The notes beneath the pieces are model-generated. The model made no database searches. It worked only from the letters and a program-made list of their open reading frames with translations, and was not told the origin of the DNA. DNA of 44,551 nt from contig NZ_NQWI01000034.1 of NCBI RefSeq assembly GCF_002532535.1, positions 1-44,551 of the forward strand. Reading direction: 5' to 3'. The position numbers and the translations under genes were made by a program. Source of the stretch: Candidatus Viridilinea mediisalina. Lineage in GTDB: Bacteria; Chloroflexota; Chloroflexia; Chloroflexales; Chloroflexaceae. This document shows positions 15,699-24,205 of the stretch, piece after piece. The first letter of the stretch is position 1. Each line of letters opens with the position of its first letter.

Positions 15699-15967
15699 GA
15701 TGACCGGGAAGAGTAGACGTTGCACGGCGATCCAGCGAGTCGGCGGTGGTGTGAGGCCGATGCGTACGGTAGCGTTGAATGGGCCCGCGAGCTGCGGAGC
15801 GAAACAACAAGCTTGGAGTAGTAGCCGCCGGATGCGCCACCGTTACATGGCGCTGAACAGCACACGAGCGTGTTCCTGTTCGTTGAGTGCGTGGCCCATC
15901 GGCCACGAACGAGAGTGGCACCGCGATTCTTTCGCCTCTCGCCCCTGTTGGGGTGGGGGGCGTTTTT
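15699..15967 (+). ncRNA. T-box riboswitch, tRNA-Trp specific, transcription-attenuating
   Basis: Stem I begins GGGAAGAGTAGACG, followed by the AG-bulge and distal-loop signature CCAGCGAGTCGG then GGTGTGAGGCC. The specifier loop reads GAA-TGG (TGG at 15780-15782), the tryptophan codon. The T-box sequence AGAGTGGCACCGCG is at 15912-15925; its UGGC pairs with the GCCA acceptor end, in agreement with G as discriminator base of bacterial tRNA-Trp. A Rho-independent terminator follows at once. Uncharged tRNA-Trp is expected to stabilise the antiterminator and turn on trpB2. All expected parts are seen; the folding was judged by eye. Confidence 0.92.
15933..15967 (+). terminator. T-box attenuator terminator
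   Basis: CGCCTCTCGCCCC pairs with GGGGTGGGGGGCG (with G-T pairs) around a TGTT loop, followed by TTTTT (15963-15967). Its 5' arm begins just after the T-box sequence, as needed for mutually exclusive folding with the antiterminator. Confidence 0.9.
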
Positions 15968-15974
15968 GATAGGC

Positions 15975-16077
15975 GAAAATAGGAAAAAGGAAATGGGAAA
16001 TGGGAAAGAGGAAATAGGTTTGCTGCATCAGGATGATCTGCATGCCTCCAAACGGTAAAATACTCTGAAACCATCCC
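15975..16077 (-). mobile_element. Family C element, copy 1, inverted, with AGGAAAT-type heptamers
   Basis: Read on the minus strand it begins GGGATGGTTTCAG (16077) and contains GTTTGGAGGCATGCAG and CATCCTGATGCAGCAAACC. It ends in 7-bp units of the type GGAAATG. It lies in the trpB2 leader, downstream of the T-box terminator. Confidence 0.7.
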
Positions 16078-16103
16078 TTTGCGCTCTTTGGCGGCAATGA
16101 ACC
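16075..16103 (+). repeat. Family H repeat, right copy
   Basis: CCCTTTGCGCTCTTTGGCGG and the following CAATGAAC are the inverse of 15143-15170 with one or two changes. Confidence 0.65.
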
Positions 16104-16206
16104 CATTTTCTGTTCTTCTGTTCTTCTTCCTCCCTGTTCTTCTGTTCCTCTGTTCTTCTTCCCCCCCTGTTCCTCTGTTCCCCTGTTCCTCTGTTCTTCT
16201 GTTCCG
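16104..16206. repeat. Octamer-type CT-rich array in the trpB2 leader
   Basis: Imperfect 7-8 bp units of the kind TGTTCTTC and TGTTCCTC. It ends just before the trpB2 ribosome-binding site. Read in frame it would give a hydrophobic leader-like peptide, which is spurious. Confidence 0.8.
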
Positions 16207-16225
16207 CATAGTCAAAGGAGTTTCC

Positions 16226-17578
16226 ATGGAGACAGTGAAGTACCTGCTCAACGAAGACCGTATGCCGACGTCGTGGTACAACATCGCCGCTGATCTGCCT
16301 GCACCGCCGCCTGCGGTGTTGCACCCTGGTACTAAGCAGCCGATTGGCCCTGATGATCTTGCCCCGCTCTTCCCGATGGGTTTGATTATGCAGGAGGTGA
16401 GTAGCGAGCGGGAGATTGAGATTCCCGATGAGGTGCAGTCCATCTATCGCCAGTGGCGCCCAAGCCCGCTCTATCGCGCCCGCCGCCTCGAACAGGCGCT
16501 CGATACCCCCGCGAAGATTTACTATAAGTATGAGGGGGTGAGCCCGGCGGGGAGCCATAAGCCCAATACCGCCGTCGCTCAGGCGTACTACAATAAGCAG
16601 GAGGGGGTCAAGCGCCTTGTGACCGAGACGGGGGCCGGGCAGTGGGGTTCGTCGCTCGCCTTTGCCGGGGCGCTCTTCGGACTTGAGGTGCTGGTCTATA
16701 TGGTGAAAGTGAGCTACAACCAGAAGCCCTATCGCCGTGCGCTGATGGAAGCCTATGGCGCTCGCGTGGTGGCAAGTCCTAGCACCGAGACCAACGCGGG
16801 CCGGGCGATTCTGGCTGAACACCCCGATAGCACCGGCAGCCTTGGGATTGCGATTAGCGAGGCGGTTGAGATTGCGGCCCAAGACCCCGATGCGCGCTAT
16901 GCGCTCGGGAGTGTGCTCAATCACGTCCTGCTCCACCAGACCGTGATTGGCCTCGAGTCGCTGGCCCAGCTTGAGATGGCGGGCGATTACCCCGATATTA
17001 TTGTGGGCTGCACTGGCGGTGGTAGCAACTTCGCCGGGATTGCGTTCCCCTTCATTGGGGCCAAGCTGCGCGGCGAACGTGATGTGCGCGTCGTTGCCGT
17101 CGAACCCGCTGCCTGCCCTAGCCTCACGCGGGGCCAGTATGCTTATGATTTTGGCGATACCGCCGGCATGACACCCTTGGTCAAGATGCACACCCTGGGC
17201 CACGGCTTCGTGCCTTCGGGCATCCACGCCGGGGGCTTGCGCTACCACGGCATGGCCCCAATGGTGAGCCATCTGCTACAACTGGGCCAGTTTGAAGCGA
17301 CCAACGTCCAACAGCTCGAAACCTTCACCGCCGGACTCACCTTCGCCCGCGCTGAGGGCATCCTCCCCGCCCCCGAAGCAAACCACGCCGTCGCCGGAGC
17401 GATCAATGAGGCGCTACGCTGCAAAGAGGCGGGCGAGGCCAAGACCATCCTCTTCAATCTGTGTGGCCACGGCCACTTCGATCTGCAAGCCTACACCGAC
17501 TTCCAGGCCGGTAAGCTCAAAGATTTTGAGTATTCGGCTGAAGAGGTGGCCATGGCCCTCGCTGGTCTGCCTTCTTAG
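16226..17578 (+). CDS. trpB: Tryptophan synthase beta chain, TrpB2 type
   Basis: A 450-aa PLP enzyme making tryptophan from indole and serine. The PLP lysine lies in GSHKPNTA (about residue 112) and the phosphate-binding loop is [10 protein letters not shown] (about 262-271). The long N-terminal region, [18 protein letters not shown] and [12 protein letters not shown] identify the TrpB2 subgroup, which often works without a TrpA partner; no trpA is in the window. The ATG at 16226 has AAAGGAG 5 bases upstream. An in-frame extension upstream is made of tandem repeats and was discarded. Expression is controlled by the T-box leader for tRNA-Trp. The stop TAG directly touches an 8-bp array. Confidence 0.95.
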   Translation: METVKYLLNEDRMPTSWYNIAADLPAPPPAVLHPGTKQPIGPDDLAPLFPMGLIMQEVSSEREIEIPDEVQSIYRQWRPSPLYRARRLEQALDTPAKIYYKYEGVSPAGSHKPNTAVAQAYYNKQEGVKRLVTETGAGQWGSSLAFAGALFGLEVLVYMVKVSYNQKPYRRALMEAYGARVVASPSTETNAGRAILAEHPDSTGSLGIAISEAVEIAAQDPDARYALGSVLNHVLLHQTVIGLESLAQLEMAGDYPDIIVGCTGGGSNFAGIAFPFIGAKLRGERDVRVVAVEPAACPSLTRGQYAYDFGDTAGMTPLVKMHTLGHGFVPSGIHAGGLRYHGMAPMVSHLLQLGQFEATNVQQLETFTAGLTFARAEGILPAPEANHAVAGAINEALRCKEAGEAKTILFNLCGHGHFDLQAYTDFQAGKLKDFEYSAEEVAMALAGLPS

Positions 17579-17825
17579 AAGAACAGAGGAACAAAGGAAC
17601 AGAGGAACAAAGGAACAGAGGAACAAAGGAACAGAGGAACAAAGGAACAGAGAAACGGATGAACAAAGGAATAGAATAAAACTAAAGATAGCTGTTCTTT
17701 TGTTCTTCCGTTCTTCCGTTCTCCTGTTCTTCCGTTCTCCTGTTCTTCCGTTCTCCTGTTCTCCTGTTCTTCCGTTCTCCTGTTCTCCTGTTCTTCCGTT
17801 CTCCTGTTCTTCCGTTCTTCCGTTC
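17579..17825. repeat. Inverted octamer arrays between convergent genes
   Basis: 17579-17680 consists of 8-bp units alternating AGGAACAG and AGGAACAA. 17690-17825 consists of units of the inverse type, GTTCTTCC and GTTCTCCT. The two halves can pair over long stretches, so the transcript from either side would fold into a large hairpin. This may serve as a bidirectional terminator for trpB2 and the glycosidase-like gene. Confidence 0.9.
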
Positions 17826-17826
17826 C

Positions 17827-19779
17827 TCACCGATACGTCACCTGCACATTAACAATCGGCCCTGCCGCCTCGACCAGCGCGTAGCGGCTGAACCCTAGCG
17901 TTTCGATGCGTAGCGGCGCGGGTTGGCCGTTGATCACCACGCGGGTGACCCGCTCGGCTTGGGGGGGCAGTAGCACACGCAGCAAGAAGGTTTCGCCACT
18001 GCTGGTAGCCTCAAGCTGGATGTGGCCCTCGGCCCCACGGTTGGCGGCAGGCTGGTGCTGCCAACGGTAGGCCGCATAGCCATCGGAAGCAGCATAGCGG
18101 GCGACGGCGTAGGCATGCTGGATGGTGTTACGCGGAGCAGCCAGCCAGCGCGGGCTCAACGTAGCTTCGCTGAACTTCAGGCCGCGATTTTCAATGCCCG
18201 CTGCACCTTCGATCAGCGCCCCAAGCATGGCACTCGAACCCCATCCATCAGTCGGCAGGAAGTGATCTACCTCCGCAACCCCACCAGTCGGGTAGTACCA
18301 GAGGAAGGTACTGCCGGTACGCCGAATGAGCTCATCGTAGCGGTAGAGAATGTCAAAACCGTAGCTCTCATAGCCGTGGCGGAACGCACCACGCGAGAGT
18401 TCGCCGCCAACCAGGGGCATAATCCCGCCGTTGACATACTCGCCGGGCCGTTCGCCCAGCCGCCCGTCGAGCCCAAAGGCACCGGGCGGGAAGGGCGGAT
18501 CAATGCTAAACCATTCGGCAAAGGCGGTACGCCCTGGATCGTTGAGGCGGCGCTGGTATTCTGCCAGAATCGCCCGGCCTTGGGTTAGGCTCAAGACTCC
18601 CCGGTTGAGCGCAATTGCATTGGAGAGGCTCAACTGGCGCGCTTCGTCTACGCCCGGCACCTGGTAGGGGACAAGCTTGACGTGGTGGGTGAAGAAATTG
18701 CCGTTCCAACTGAGCCGGTTGAGCCGCACCATAATATCGTTGGCCAAACCACGCCGTTGGGCCGCCAACTCAGCGTGACCAGCCGCCGCTTCCATGACCG
18801 CCAACGACCGGAGCGCCTCAGCCAACCCAGTGTTATCACCATGAAAGATGCCCCACTTGGTATGCTCATCAATCCAGTGGCGCGGCGCGGGTTGGCCAGT
18901 ATTGGGATCACGGGTGGTTGGCCCATAGGCAAAATCCCAGGTATCAATCGTGAAGGGGCGCATCACCAAGCCCAAATCGGGCTGCCAGCGCTCTGGCGAA
19001 GTCAGCGTATAATTGATCGCCCGCTGGGCCGAAGGCAGCAAGCGCAGCATCCACGCGGTATCGCCGGTGGTCTGCCAGGTCTCATAGATCAACTGGACAT
19101 AGAGGTATTCCACGTCAGCCTCGACCGGCGTGCGGAGCGCCGGGATGCCAAATTCAGGGCGGGCGACAAAATCGGGCAGGCTGCCATCGGGACGCTGGGC
19201 GCGCTGATTGGCTTCAATCAGGCTCACCAGATCGCCCTCAAAGTAGCGAAAGGCGCGATTCTGGTAGTAGTGGTCGCGCAGCCAGAGCAGCGGGCTATCA
19301 GGCGAACGGTAGCCCGCAACGGTGCGCCCATCCAGTTCATAGCTGAGCCGCTTGGAGGCCATAAAGTCGCGCACCTGCCCATAAAGCTGATCGAAGGCGG
19401 GCACCCCGGTTTGCACCGTCGTTTGGGCTTCAAGGCGGTAGATGGTACCATTGGCAACCTGACGCCCATCGGCAAGGAAGAGCGCAGCCCAATGGTTACC
19501 AAGTGTCCCACGGGGCAGCACCTCCACCGCGCCATAGCCGCCCACCAGATTGAACGGAAAGCTACCCACAAGGCGCGAACGTGGATCAAAGACGAGCAGC
19601 GTTGCCGGGCCAGAGTAGCCCGTAATATTGACGTTCACCACGGTCGGGTCTAGTGGCGCAACCACCGCACTGCTACTCGAGAAGGAAGCAAGCCCTTGGG
19701 CTTGCACCCGTTCGCGTGGCAACATGGGTAGCGCCAAAGCAATCAGGAGGAGTACAATCAGTAGAGGAAGACGAGGCAC
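17827..19779 (-). CDS. Secreted six-hairpin glycosidase-like protein
   Basis: A 650-aa protein with a Sec signal peptide (LLIVLLLIALALPML, probable cleavage after VQAQ near residue 28). A beta-rich N-terminal part (to about 115) precedes a helical (alpha/alpha)6-barrel-like region, 130-540. This has segments such as LLWLRDHYYQNRAF, VEADVEYLYVQLIYETW, GIFHGDNTGLAEAL and FLPTDGWGSSAMLGAL that resemble amylo-1,6-glucosidase / GH15-GH63-like folds. A short beta-rich domain closes the protein. Acidic residues suitable for catalysis are present in WIDEHTKWG and VEAD, but I cannot assign them. The start is a GTG with AAGGAA upstream. It is convergent with trpB2. The substrate is unknown. Confidence 0.7.
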   Translation of the reverse strand: MPRLPLLIVLLLIALALPMLPRERVQAQGLASFSSSSAVVAPLDPTVVNVNITGYSGPATLLVFDPRSRLVGSFPFNLVGGYGAVEVLPRGTLGNHWAALFLADGRQVANGTIYRLEAQTTVQTGVPAFDQLYGQVRDFMASKRLSYELDGRTVAGYRSPDSPLLWLRDHYYQNRAFRYFEGDLVSLIEANQRAQRPDGSLPDFVARPEFGIPALRTPVEADVEYLYVQLIYETWQTTGDTAWMLRLLPSAQRAINYTLTSPERWQPDLGLVMRPFTIDTWDFAYGPTTRDPNTGQPAPRHWIDEHTKWGIFHGDNTGLAEALRSLAVMEAAAGHAELAAQRRGLANDIMVRLNRLSWNGNFFTHHVKLVPYQVPGVDEARQLSLSNAIALNRGVLSLTQGRAILAEYQRRLNDPGRTAFAEWFSIDPPFPPGAFGLDGRLGERPGEYVNGGIMPLVGGELSRGAFRHGYESYGFDILYRYDELIRRTGSTFLWYYPTGGVAEVDHFLPTDGWGSSAMLGALIEGAAGIENRGLKFSEATLSPRWLAAPRNTIQHAYAVARYAASDGYAAYRWQHQPAANRGAEGHIQLEATSSGETFLLRVLLPPQAERVTRVVINGQPAPLRIETLGFSRYALVEAAGPIVNVQVTYR

Positions 19780-19800
19780 AAAGATTCCTTTCTTTTACGT

Positions 19801-19969
19801 TGCGGGTTGGCTTCGACAGGCTCAGCCAACGTGCGACGTCGGCTTCGACAGGCTCAGCCAACGTGCGACGTCGGCTTCGACAGGCTCAGCCAACGTCGCG
19901 GCCCAAAACTTCTGAGCACTAACAAGCTCTTTTCGTTCCGTTGTGGCGGCGAAGCCGCCACAACGGAAC
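19801..19969. repeat. Family F relative: triple 34-bp repeat and hairpin
   Basis: GGCTTCGACAGGCTCAGCCA plus a TGCGACGTC linker recurs three times in tandem (period about 34 bp). It is followed by GCGGCCCAAAACTT as in the element at 2251-2372. A perfect 16-bp stem GTTCCGTTGTGGCGGC / GCCGCCACAACGGAAC with a GAA loop is at 19935-19969. It fills the divergent gap between the glycosidase-like gene and the RsbR-like gene. Confidence 0.8.
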
Positions 19970-19980
19970 AAAAAATGGGG

Positions 19981-19999
19981 TTTGGGGCACAGCCCCAAA
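19981..19999. repeat. Small hairpin upstream of the RsbR-like gene
   Basis: TTTGGGGC-ACA-GCCCCAAA, an 8-bp perfect stem, about 75 bp before the start codon. No T-run follows. Confidence 0.6.
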
Positions 20000-20074
20000 G
20001 CGTTTAACGTAGCTCTAGGCAACCATGAGCCAAAGCCCCACAAGTATACCATCATAAGGAAATAGAGAACACAT

Positions 20075-20911
20075 ATGCCCCCAAACGATAATGCAGACGC
20101 AACGGCGCTCCGCGCCGAGTTGGCCAGGCTGAACGAACGCTACACCATGCTGGTGAGTGCCATTGGCCTGATGGTCTACGACTACCATATCCCTAGCGGT
20201 ACGATTAGTTGGTCAGGTGAGACTGAGCGTGTCTGTGGGCGCACCTATGCAGAACTTGATGGCGGCATTGCCCAGTGGGAACAACTCATCCATCCCGAGG
20301 ATCGCCCTGAAACCCTGCGGGCGCTTGAAGTAGCACTGGCAGCCCAAGATCGCTATGATGTGGAGTATCGTTTTCAACATAAAGATGGCTCGTATGTCTG
20401 GATCTTTGAGCATGGTTACTTCATTGCCGATGCCACTGGCAAACCGGAGCATATGTTTGGTATGCTCCAGAACATTACATTACTCAAAGAAGCACAAGAT
20501 CAGCAGTTGCGCATGCAGGCCGAGATCATTGATGCCCAAGCGATGGCACTGAATGAACTGAGTACGCCGCTGATGCCGATTAGTGATGGGACGGTGGTGT
20601 TGCCCCTGATTGGTTCGATTGATTCACGCCGCGCCCAACAGATCATGGAGACGCTGCTGCAGGGTGTGGGTGAGCGCAATGCTCACGTTGCAATCATTGA
20701 TATTACTGGCGTCGCCGTGGTAGACACCCAAGTGGCCAATACGCTTATCCAAGCGGCCCAAGCGGTACGCCTGCTCGGTGCCCGCGTCATGCTCACCGGC
20801 ATTCGCCCCGAAGTGGCCCAAACCCTGATCGGCCTCGGCGTAGACCTGAGTGTCATTGATACCAAGGCCAGCCTGCAAGATGGCATCGCCGCTGCACTTG
20901 ATCTCGTGTAG
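20075..20911 (+). CDS. PAS-STAS protein, RsbR-like stressosome component
   Basis: A 278-aa protein. An N-terminal PAS domain of the PAS_3 type (about 25-140; SWSGETERVCGR, IHPEDRPETL and the PAC stretch VEYRFQHKDGSYVWI) is joined by a coiled linker to a STAS domain (about 165-278). The STAS part begins ELSTPLMPISDGTVVLPLIG, the hallmark of RsbR co-antagonists, and keeps DITGVAVVDTQVANTL and LTGIRPEVAQTL with the threonines that are phosphorylated in RsbR. It probably senses a ligand or redox signal through PAS and feeds into a partner-switching pathway. No kinase (RsbT) or RsbS partner lies beside it. AAGGAAA is upstream of the ATG. Confidence 0.88.
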   Translation: MPPNDNADATALRAELARLNERYTMLVSAIGLMVYDYHIPSGTISWSGETERVCGRTYAELDGGIAQWEQLIHPEDRPETLRALEVALAAQDRYDVEYRFQHKDGSYVWIFEHGYFIADATGKPEHMFGMLQNITLLKEAQDQQLRMQAEIIDAQAMALNELSTPLMPISDGTVVLPLIGSIDSRRAQQIMETLLQGVGERNAHVAIIDITGVAVVDTQVANTLIQAAQAVRLLGARVMLTGIRPEVAQTLIGLGVDLSVIDTKASLQDGIAAALDLV

Positions 20912-20948
20912 GCGAGATTTTAGACCAAGAAGCCCACAACGTAAACGA

Positions 20949-21165
20949 GTAGAGGTACCGAGGATTGCACCACAGAGGCACCGAGGACACAGAGGTTTTG
21001 AGAGGCTGTCTGAAATGTTGGAGTGCCGGCTTTAGCCGGCTAAAGCCGGCACTCCAACGCCAGCCCATGGACTTTTCAGACAGTCTCTATAGAAAAGAGT
21101 CAACCTACGGTGCTTGTCGTAGCACAAACCCCTCTGTGTTCTCTGTGCCTCTGTGGTGAAAACTT
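20949..21165. mobile_element. Family E inverted-arm element with nested family B copy
   Basis: The left arm (20949-20998) carries GTAGAGGTACCGAG and ACCACAGAGGCACCGAGG. The right arm (about 21124-21165) is its inverse, CTCTGTGCCTCTGTGGT. Between them lies a family B MITE at 21002-21087. It fills the RsbR-trpS gap. Confidence 0.75.
21002..21087. mobile_element. Family B MITE, copy 2 (86 bp), nested in family E
   Basis: The ends GAGGCTGTCTGAAA and TTTTCAGACAGTCTC surround the GTGCCGGCTTTAGCCGGC palindrome. It is shorter than copy 1 because the arm-core spacers are smaller. Confidence 0.8.
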
Positions 21166-21188
21166 CGCTTCCATTCTAAGGAGTCTCC

Positions 21189-22202
21189 ATGCCCACGAAA
21201 CCACGAATTCTCACTGGCGATCGGCCCAGTGGTAAGTTGCACTTAGGGCACTATGTTGGCTCGTTGGCCAACCGGGTTGCGTTGCAAGATCGCTATGAGT
21301 GCTTCTTTATTATTGCGGATCTGCATGTGCTGACGACCAAGCCGACCCGTGAGGATATTGCCCAGATTCCGCAGAATATTCGCGATCTGGTACTCGATCA
21401 CCTGGCGGTTGGGATCGATCCGGAAAAGGTAACCTTCTATGTGCAGTCGGCGGTGAAGGAGATCTTCCAGATCAACCTGATCTTTGAGATGCTTGTGACC
21501 GTGCCGCGCCTTGCGCGTCTGCCGAGTATTAAGGATATGGCGCGCAATGCCAATATTGATGAAGAGCAGTTACCCTTTGGTTTGCTTGGCTACCCGGTGT
21601 TGCAGGCAGGCGACATTCTGATGCCGCGTGCCAATCTGGTGCCGGTGGGCAAAGATAACGAGGCTCACGTTGAGATTACCCGCGAGATTGCGCGGCGCTT
21701 CAACTACCTCTATGGCGAAGTCTTCCCTGAGCCTGAGGCCTTAGTGCCCGATGTGGGCACACTACCCGGTACCGATGGTCAAGGCAAAATGAGCAAGAGC
21801 GCCAATAATGCGATCTATCTCTCCGATGAGGCCCCAACGGTTGCCCAGAAGGTACGCGGCATGTATACCGATCCGGCGCGCATCCGGGCCGATATTCCTG
21901 GCAAAGTGGAGGGCAACCCGGTCTTTGCCTACCACGACGCCTTCAACCCCAACCTCGAAGAGGTCAACGATCTCAAAGAACGCTACCGCACTGGGCGCGT
22001 CGGCGATGTTGAGGTCAAAAAGAAACTGCTTGCCGCCATCGAAGCCTTCCTAGAACCCATCCGCGAACGGCGCGCCCGCTACGCCGCCACCCCCACCCTC
22101 GTAGACGAAATCATCCACACGGGCAACCAGCGCACCCGCGCCGTCGCCCAAGAAACCGTGGCGATGATGGAGGAAGCAATGGGGATGGGGTATTTTGCGT
22201 AG
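21189..22202 (+). CDS. trpS: Tryptophanyl-tRNA synthetase
   Basis: A 337-aa class I aminoacyl-tRNA synthetase that charges tRNA-Trp. The HIGH-type motif is [12 protein letters not shown] (13-24), and GKMSKS lies near residue 200. [13 protein letters not shown] and [22 protein letters not shown] are typical of TrpRS. Length is normal for bacterial TrpS. AAGGAG stands 5 bases before the ATG. No T-box is seen before it, unlike trpB2. It is followed by a small ORF and trpE on the same strand, so tryptophan-related genes cluster here without forming a classical trp operon. Confidence 0.95.
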   Translation: MPTKPRILTGDRPSGKLHLGHYVGSLANRVALQDRYECFFIIADLHVLTTKPTREDIAQIPQNIRDLVLDHLAVGIDPEKVTFYVQSAVKEIFQINLIFEMLVTVPRLARLPSIKDMARNANIDEEQLPFGLLGYPVLQAGDILMPRANLVPVGKDNEAHVEITREIARRFNYLYGEVFPEPEALVPDVGTLPGTDGQGKMSKSANNAIYLSDEAPTVAQKVRGMYTDPARIRADIPGKVEGNPVFAYHDAFNPNLEEVNDLKERYRTGRVGDVEVKKKLLAAIEAFLEPIRERRARYAATPTLVDEIIHTGNQRTRAVAQETVAMMEEAMGMGYFA

Positions 22203-22242
22203 GGATTTAAGGATACGAGCTCAATAGCGAAAAGGTTTCTCT

Positions 22243-22503
22243 GTGGAGCGTCTTATGGAAACCGATCTCATATCGTATCTTATGCAAGATAAGATAGAAG
22301 CTTTTGAGCAAGAGCGTGTTCAGTGGCGTCAGGCTATGCAAAACTCTATCGAAGATATCATTGCCTCACGCTTTCCTGATGCACCTTTGGGCCTTATTAT
22401 GGCCATTCGCCAAATTGATGATATGCATGAATTGCAATTGCTCTTGCGTGCCATCTTGCGTGCTACTGACTTGGATGAAGTGGGACGCTTGCTGGAGACG
22501 TAG
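22243..22503 (+). CDS. Small protein resembling the C-terminus of Rpn/DUF4351 proteins
   Basis: An 86-aa ORF opening with GTG; an alternative ATG is at 22255. The region from IEDIIASRFPDAP to LLRAILRATDLDEVGRLLE resembles the C-terminal helical DUF4351-like tail of Rpn-family transposase-like nucleases. The nuclease part is absent, so it may be a remnant or a stand-alone small protein. It sits between trpS (41 bp) and trpE (13 bp) on the same strand. No strong ribosome-binding site is visible. Confidence 0.5.
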   Translation: MERLMETDLISYLMQDKIEAFEQERVQWRQAMQNSIEDIIASRFPDAPLGLIMAIRQIDDMHELQLLLRAILRATDLDEVGRLLET

Positions 22504-22516
22504 GAAAGGTTCCTCA

Positions 22517-24034
22517 ATGCTATACACTCCCAGTTTCAATGACGTATGTGCCCTCCGCGACCAAGGCAATCTTTGCCCGATCTACCGTGAGATTTTGGCT
22601 GATTTGGAGACGCCTGTTTCGGCCTATTTGAAGGTGGCCCAGGGCGCTTATAGCTTCCTGCTTGAAAGTGTTGAGGGTGGGCAGCACTTGGCGCGCTATT
22701 CGTTTATTGGTAGCGATCCCTATCTGGTGCTGCGCCTTGATCGGGGGGTGGCGCAGGCATCCCAGGGGGGCTATAAGCAGAGTCTGCCCTATAGCGATCC
22801 GTTGGTGGTGCTTGGCAGCTATCTGAGTGCCTATCGCCCGGTGCGCTTGCCCGATCTGCCGCGCTTTGTGGGGGGCGCGGTGGGCTATTGTGGCTATGAG
22901 ACGGTGAGCTACTTTGAGCGCTTGCCAGTGCCTGAAACTTGCGCCTACAAGATGCCCGAAGGGTTCTGGATGTTTGTGGATACGCTCTTGATTTTTGATC
23001 ATTTGCGCCACAAGATCAAAGTGCTTTCCCATGTTCATCTGGATGCGCCCGATCTGGAGGAGGAGTATCGGCGTGCGATTGGGCGGATTGAGGCGCTGGT
23101 TGAGCGTTTGCGCCAGCCGCTTGCGCCTAATGAGCGGCAACCCGCTCACGATGCGGCACGTAACTATGAGCCTCACTCTGCTCCACCGCCCACGTTTAGC
23201 CCCCAAGCCCCAAGCTCCAATGTCCCCCGCGAGCAGTACCACGCCAATGTGCTGCGGGCGAAGGAGTATATCTCCGCAGGCGACATCTTTCAGGTGGTGC
23301 CTTCACAACGCTTTGTGCGCCCTACGAGTGCCGATCCGGTGACCATCTACCGGGCGCTGCGCACGGTCAATCCGTCGCCCTATATGTTCATATTGCGTAC
23401 CGGCGAGGGCGATCTAGTCGGCGCCTCGCCCGAATTGCTCGTGCGTGTCCAGGAGGGCGAGGTCTTGACCCACCCGATTGCCGGGACGCGCCGACGCGGG
23501 CGCGATCTGGCTGAGGATGCGGCGTTGGCCGATGAGCTACTGCACGATGAGAAGGAGCGGGCCGAACATCTGATGCTCGTTGATCTGGGGCGCAACGACA
23601 TTGGGCGGGTGAGTGCGCCGGGGACGGTGGCGGTGCCGGAATTCATGTTTGTTGAAAAATACAGCCATGTCATGCACCTCGTCAGCCATGTGACCGGGCG
23701 GTTGCGCGCTGATCTGCAAGCACTTGATGCCCTACGGGCCTGCTTTCCGGCAGGCACGGTTAGTGGTGCACCGAAGATTCGCGCAATGGAGATCATTGCC
23801 GAACTGGAGGGTTCGCGCCGGGGCATCTATGCCGGCTGTGTTGGCCACGTTGGCTTTAATGGCGACCTCGATACCTGTATTGCCTTACGCACCATGGTGG
23901 TGCAAAAGGGTGTCGCCTATGTCCAAGCAGGCGGCGGCGTGGTTGCCGATAGCGACCCCGAAGCGGAGTACCAGGAGAGTTGCAATAAGGCGGCGGCGCT
24001 GCTGCGGGCAATTGATCTGGCGGAGGAGTTGTAG
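22517..24034 (+). CDS. trpE: Anthranilate synthase component I
   Basis: A 505-aa chorismate-using enzyme, first step of tryptophan synthesis. The N-terminal region has SFLLESVEGG, containing the LLES feedback-inhibition motif, so tryptophan inhibition is expected. The chorismate-binding domain (about 240-500) has REQYHANVLRAKEYISAGD, PIAGTRRRG, MLVDLGRNDIGRV and FPAGTVSGAPKIRAM. Start ATG 22517 is preceded by GGAAAGG; upstream in-frame codons overlap the small ORF and were discarded. No trpG follows in the window. Confidence 0.95.
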   Translation: MLYTPSFNDVCALRDQGNLCPIYREILADLETPVSAYLKVAQGAYSFLLESVEGGQHLARYSFIGSDPYLVLRLDRGVAQASQGGYKQSLPYSDPLVVLGSYLSAYRPVRLPDLPRFVGGAVGYCGYETVSYFERLPVPETCAYKMPEGFWMFVDTLLIFDHLRHKIKVLSHVHLDAPDLEEEYRRAIGRIEALVERLRQPLAPNERQPAHDAARNYEPHSAPPPTFSPQAPSSNVPREQYHANVLRAKEYISAGDIFQVVPSQRFVRPTSADPVTIYRALRTVNPSPYMFILRTGEGDLVGASPELLVRVQEGEVLTHPIAGTRRRGRDLAEDAALADELLHDEKERAEHLMLVDLGRNDIGRVSAPGTVAVPEFMFVEKYSHVMHLVSHVTGRLRADLQALDALRACFPAGTVSGAPKIRAMEIIAELEGSRRGIYAGCVGHVGFNGDLDTCIALRTMVVQKGVAYVQAGGGVVADSDPEAEYQESCNKAAALLRAIDLAEEL

Positions 24035-24070
24035 CGAGTTGCTTGAACAAGGGGGCTACAATATCAACAA

Positions 24071-24117
24071 GCAGAGATACTGAGGATTGAACCACAGAGG
24101 CACCGAGGGCACCGAGT
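24071..24117 (+). repeat. Family E arm, single, before the subtilase
   Basis: GCAGAGATACTGAGGATTGA and ACCACAGAGGCACCGAGGG are present without an inverted partner nearby. It is followed directly by a family C element. Confidence 0.7.
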
Positions 24118-24124
24118 TGTTGGA

Positions 24125-24205
24125 GGGATGGATACTCCTGTACAGTTTGGAGGTATTCAGCGCATCCTGATGCCGCAAACCTATTTTCTATTTTCTCGTT
24201 TCTGT
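24125..24205 (+). mobile_element. Family C element, copy 2, overlapping the subtilase start
   Basis: GGGATGGATACTCC, then CAGTTTGGAGGTATTCAGCG, CATCCTGATGCCGCAAACC and ATTTTCT heptamers. The ATG in CCTGATGCC is the likeliest start codon of the downstream subtilase gene. Confidence 0.65.

Noticed and set aside
16079-16225. N-terminal hydrophobic extension of trpB2 that looks like a signal peptide
   Set aside because: It is the translation of the CT-rich octamer array. TrpB2 similarity and the AAAGGAG site place the start at 16226.
15469-16443. 324-codon minus-strand frame across the T-box
   Set aside because: Crosses the T-box, arrays and the trpB2 start; no protein-like content.
16028-17272. 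414-codon open frame antisense to trpB2
   Set aside because: Shadow frame of a GC-rich gene; composition is unlike a real protein and trpB2 is certain.
22304-22516. 71-codon extension of trpE
   Set aside because: Overlaps the small ORF in another frame, Cys/Trp-rich, and TrpE similarity starts at 22517.
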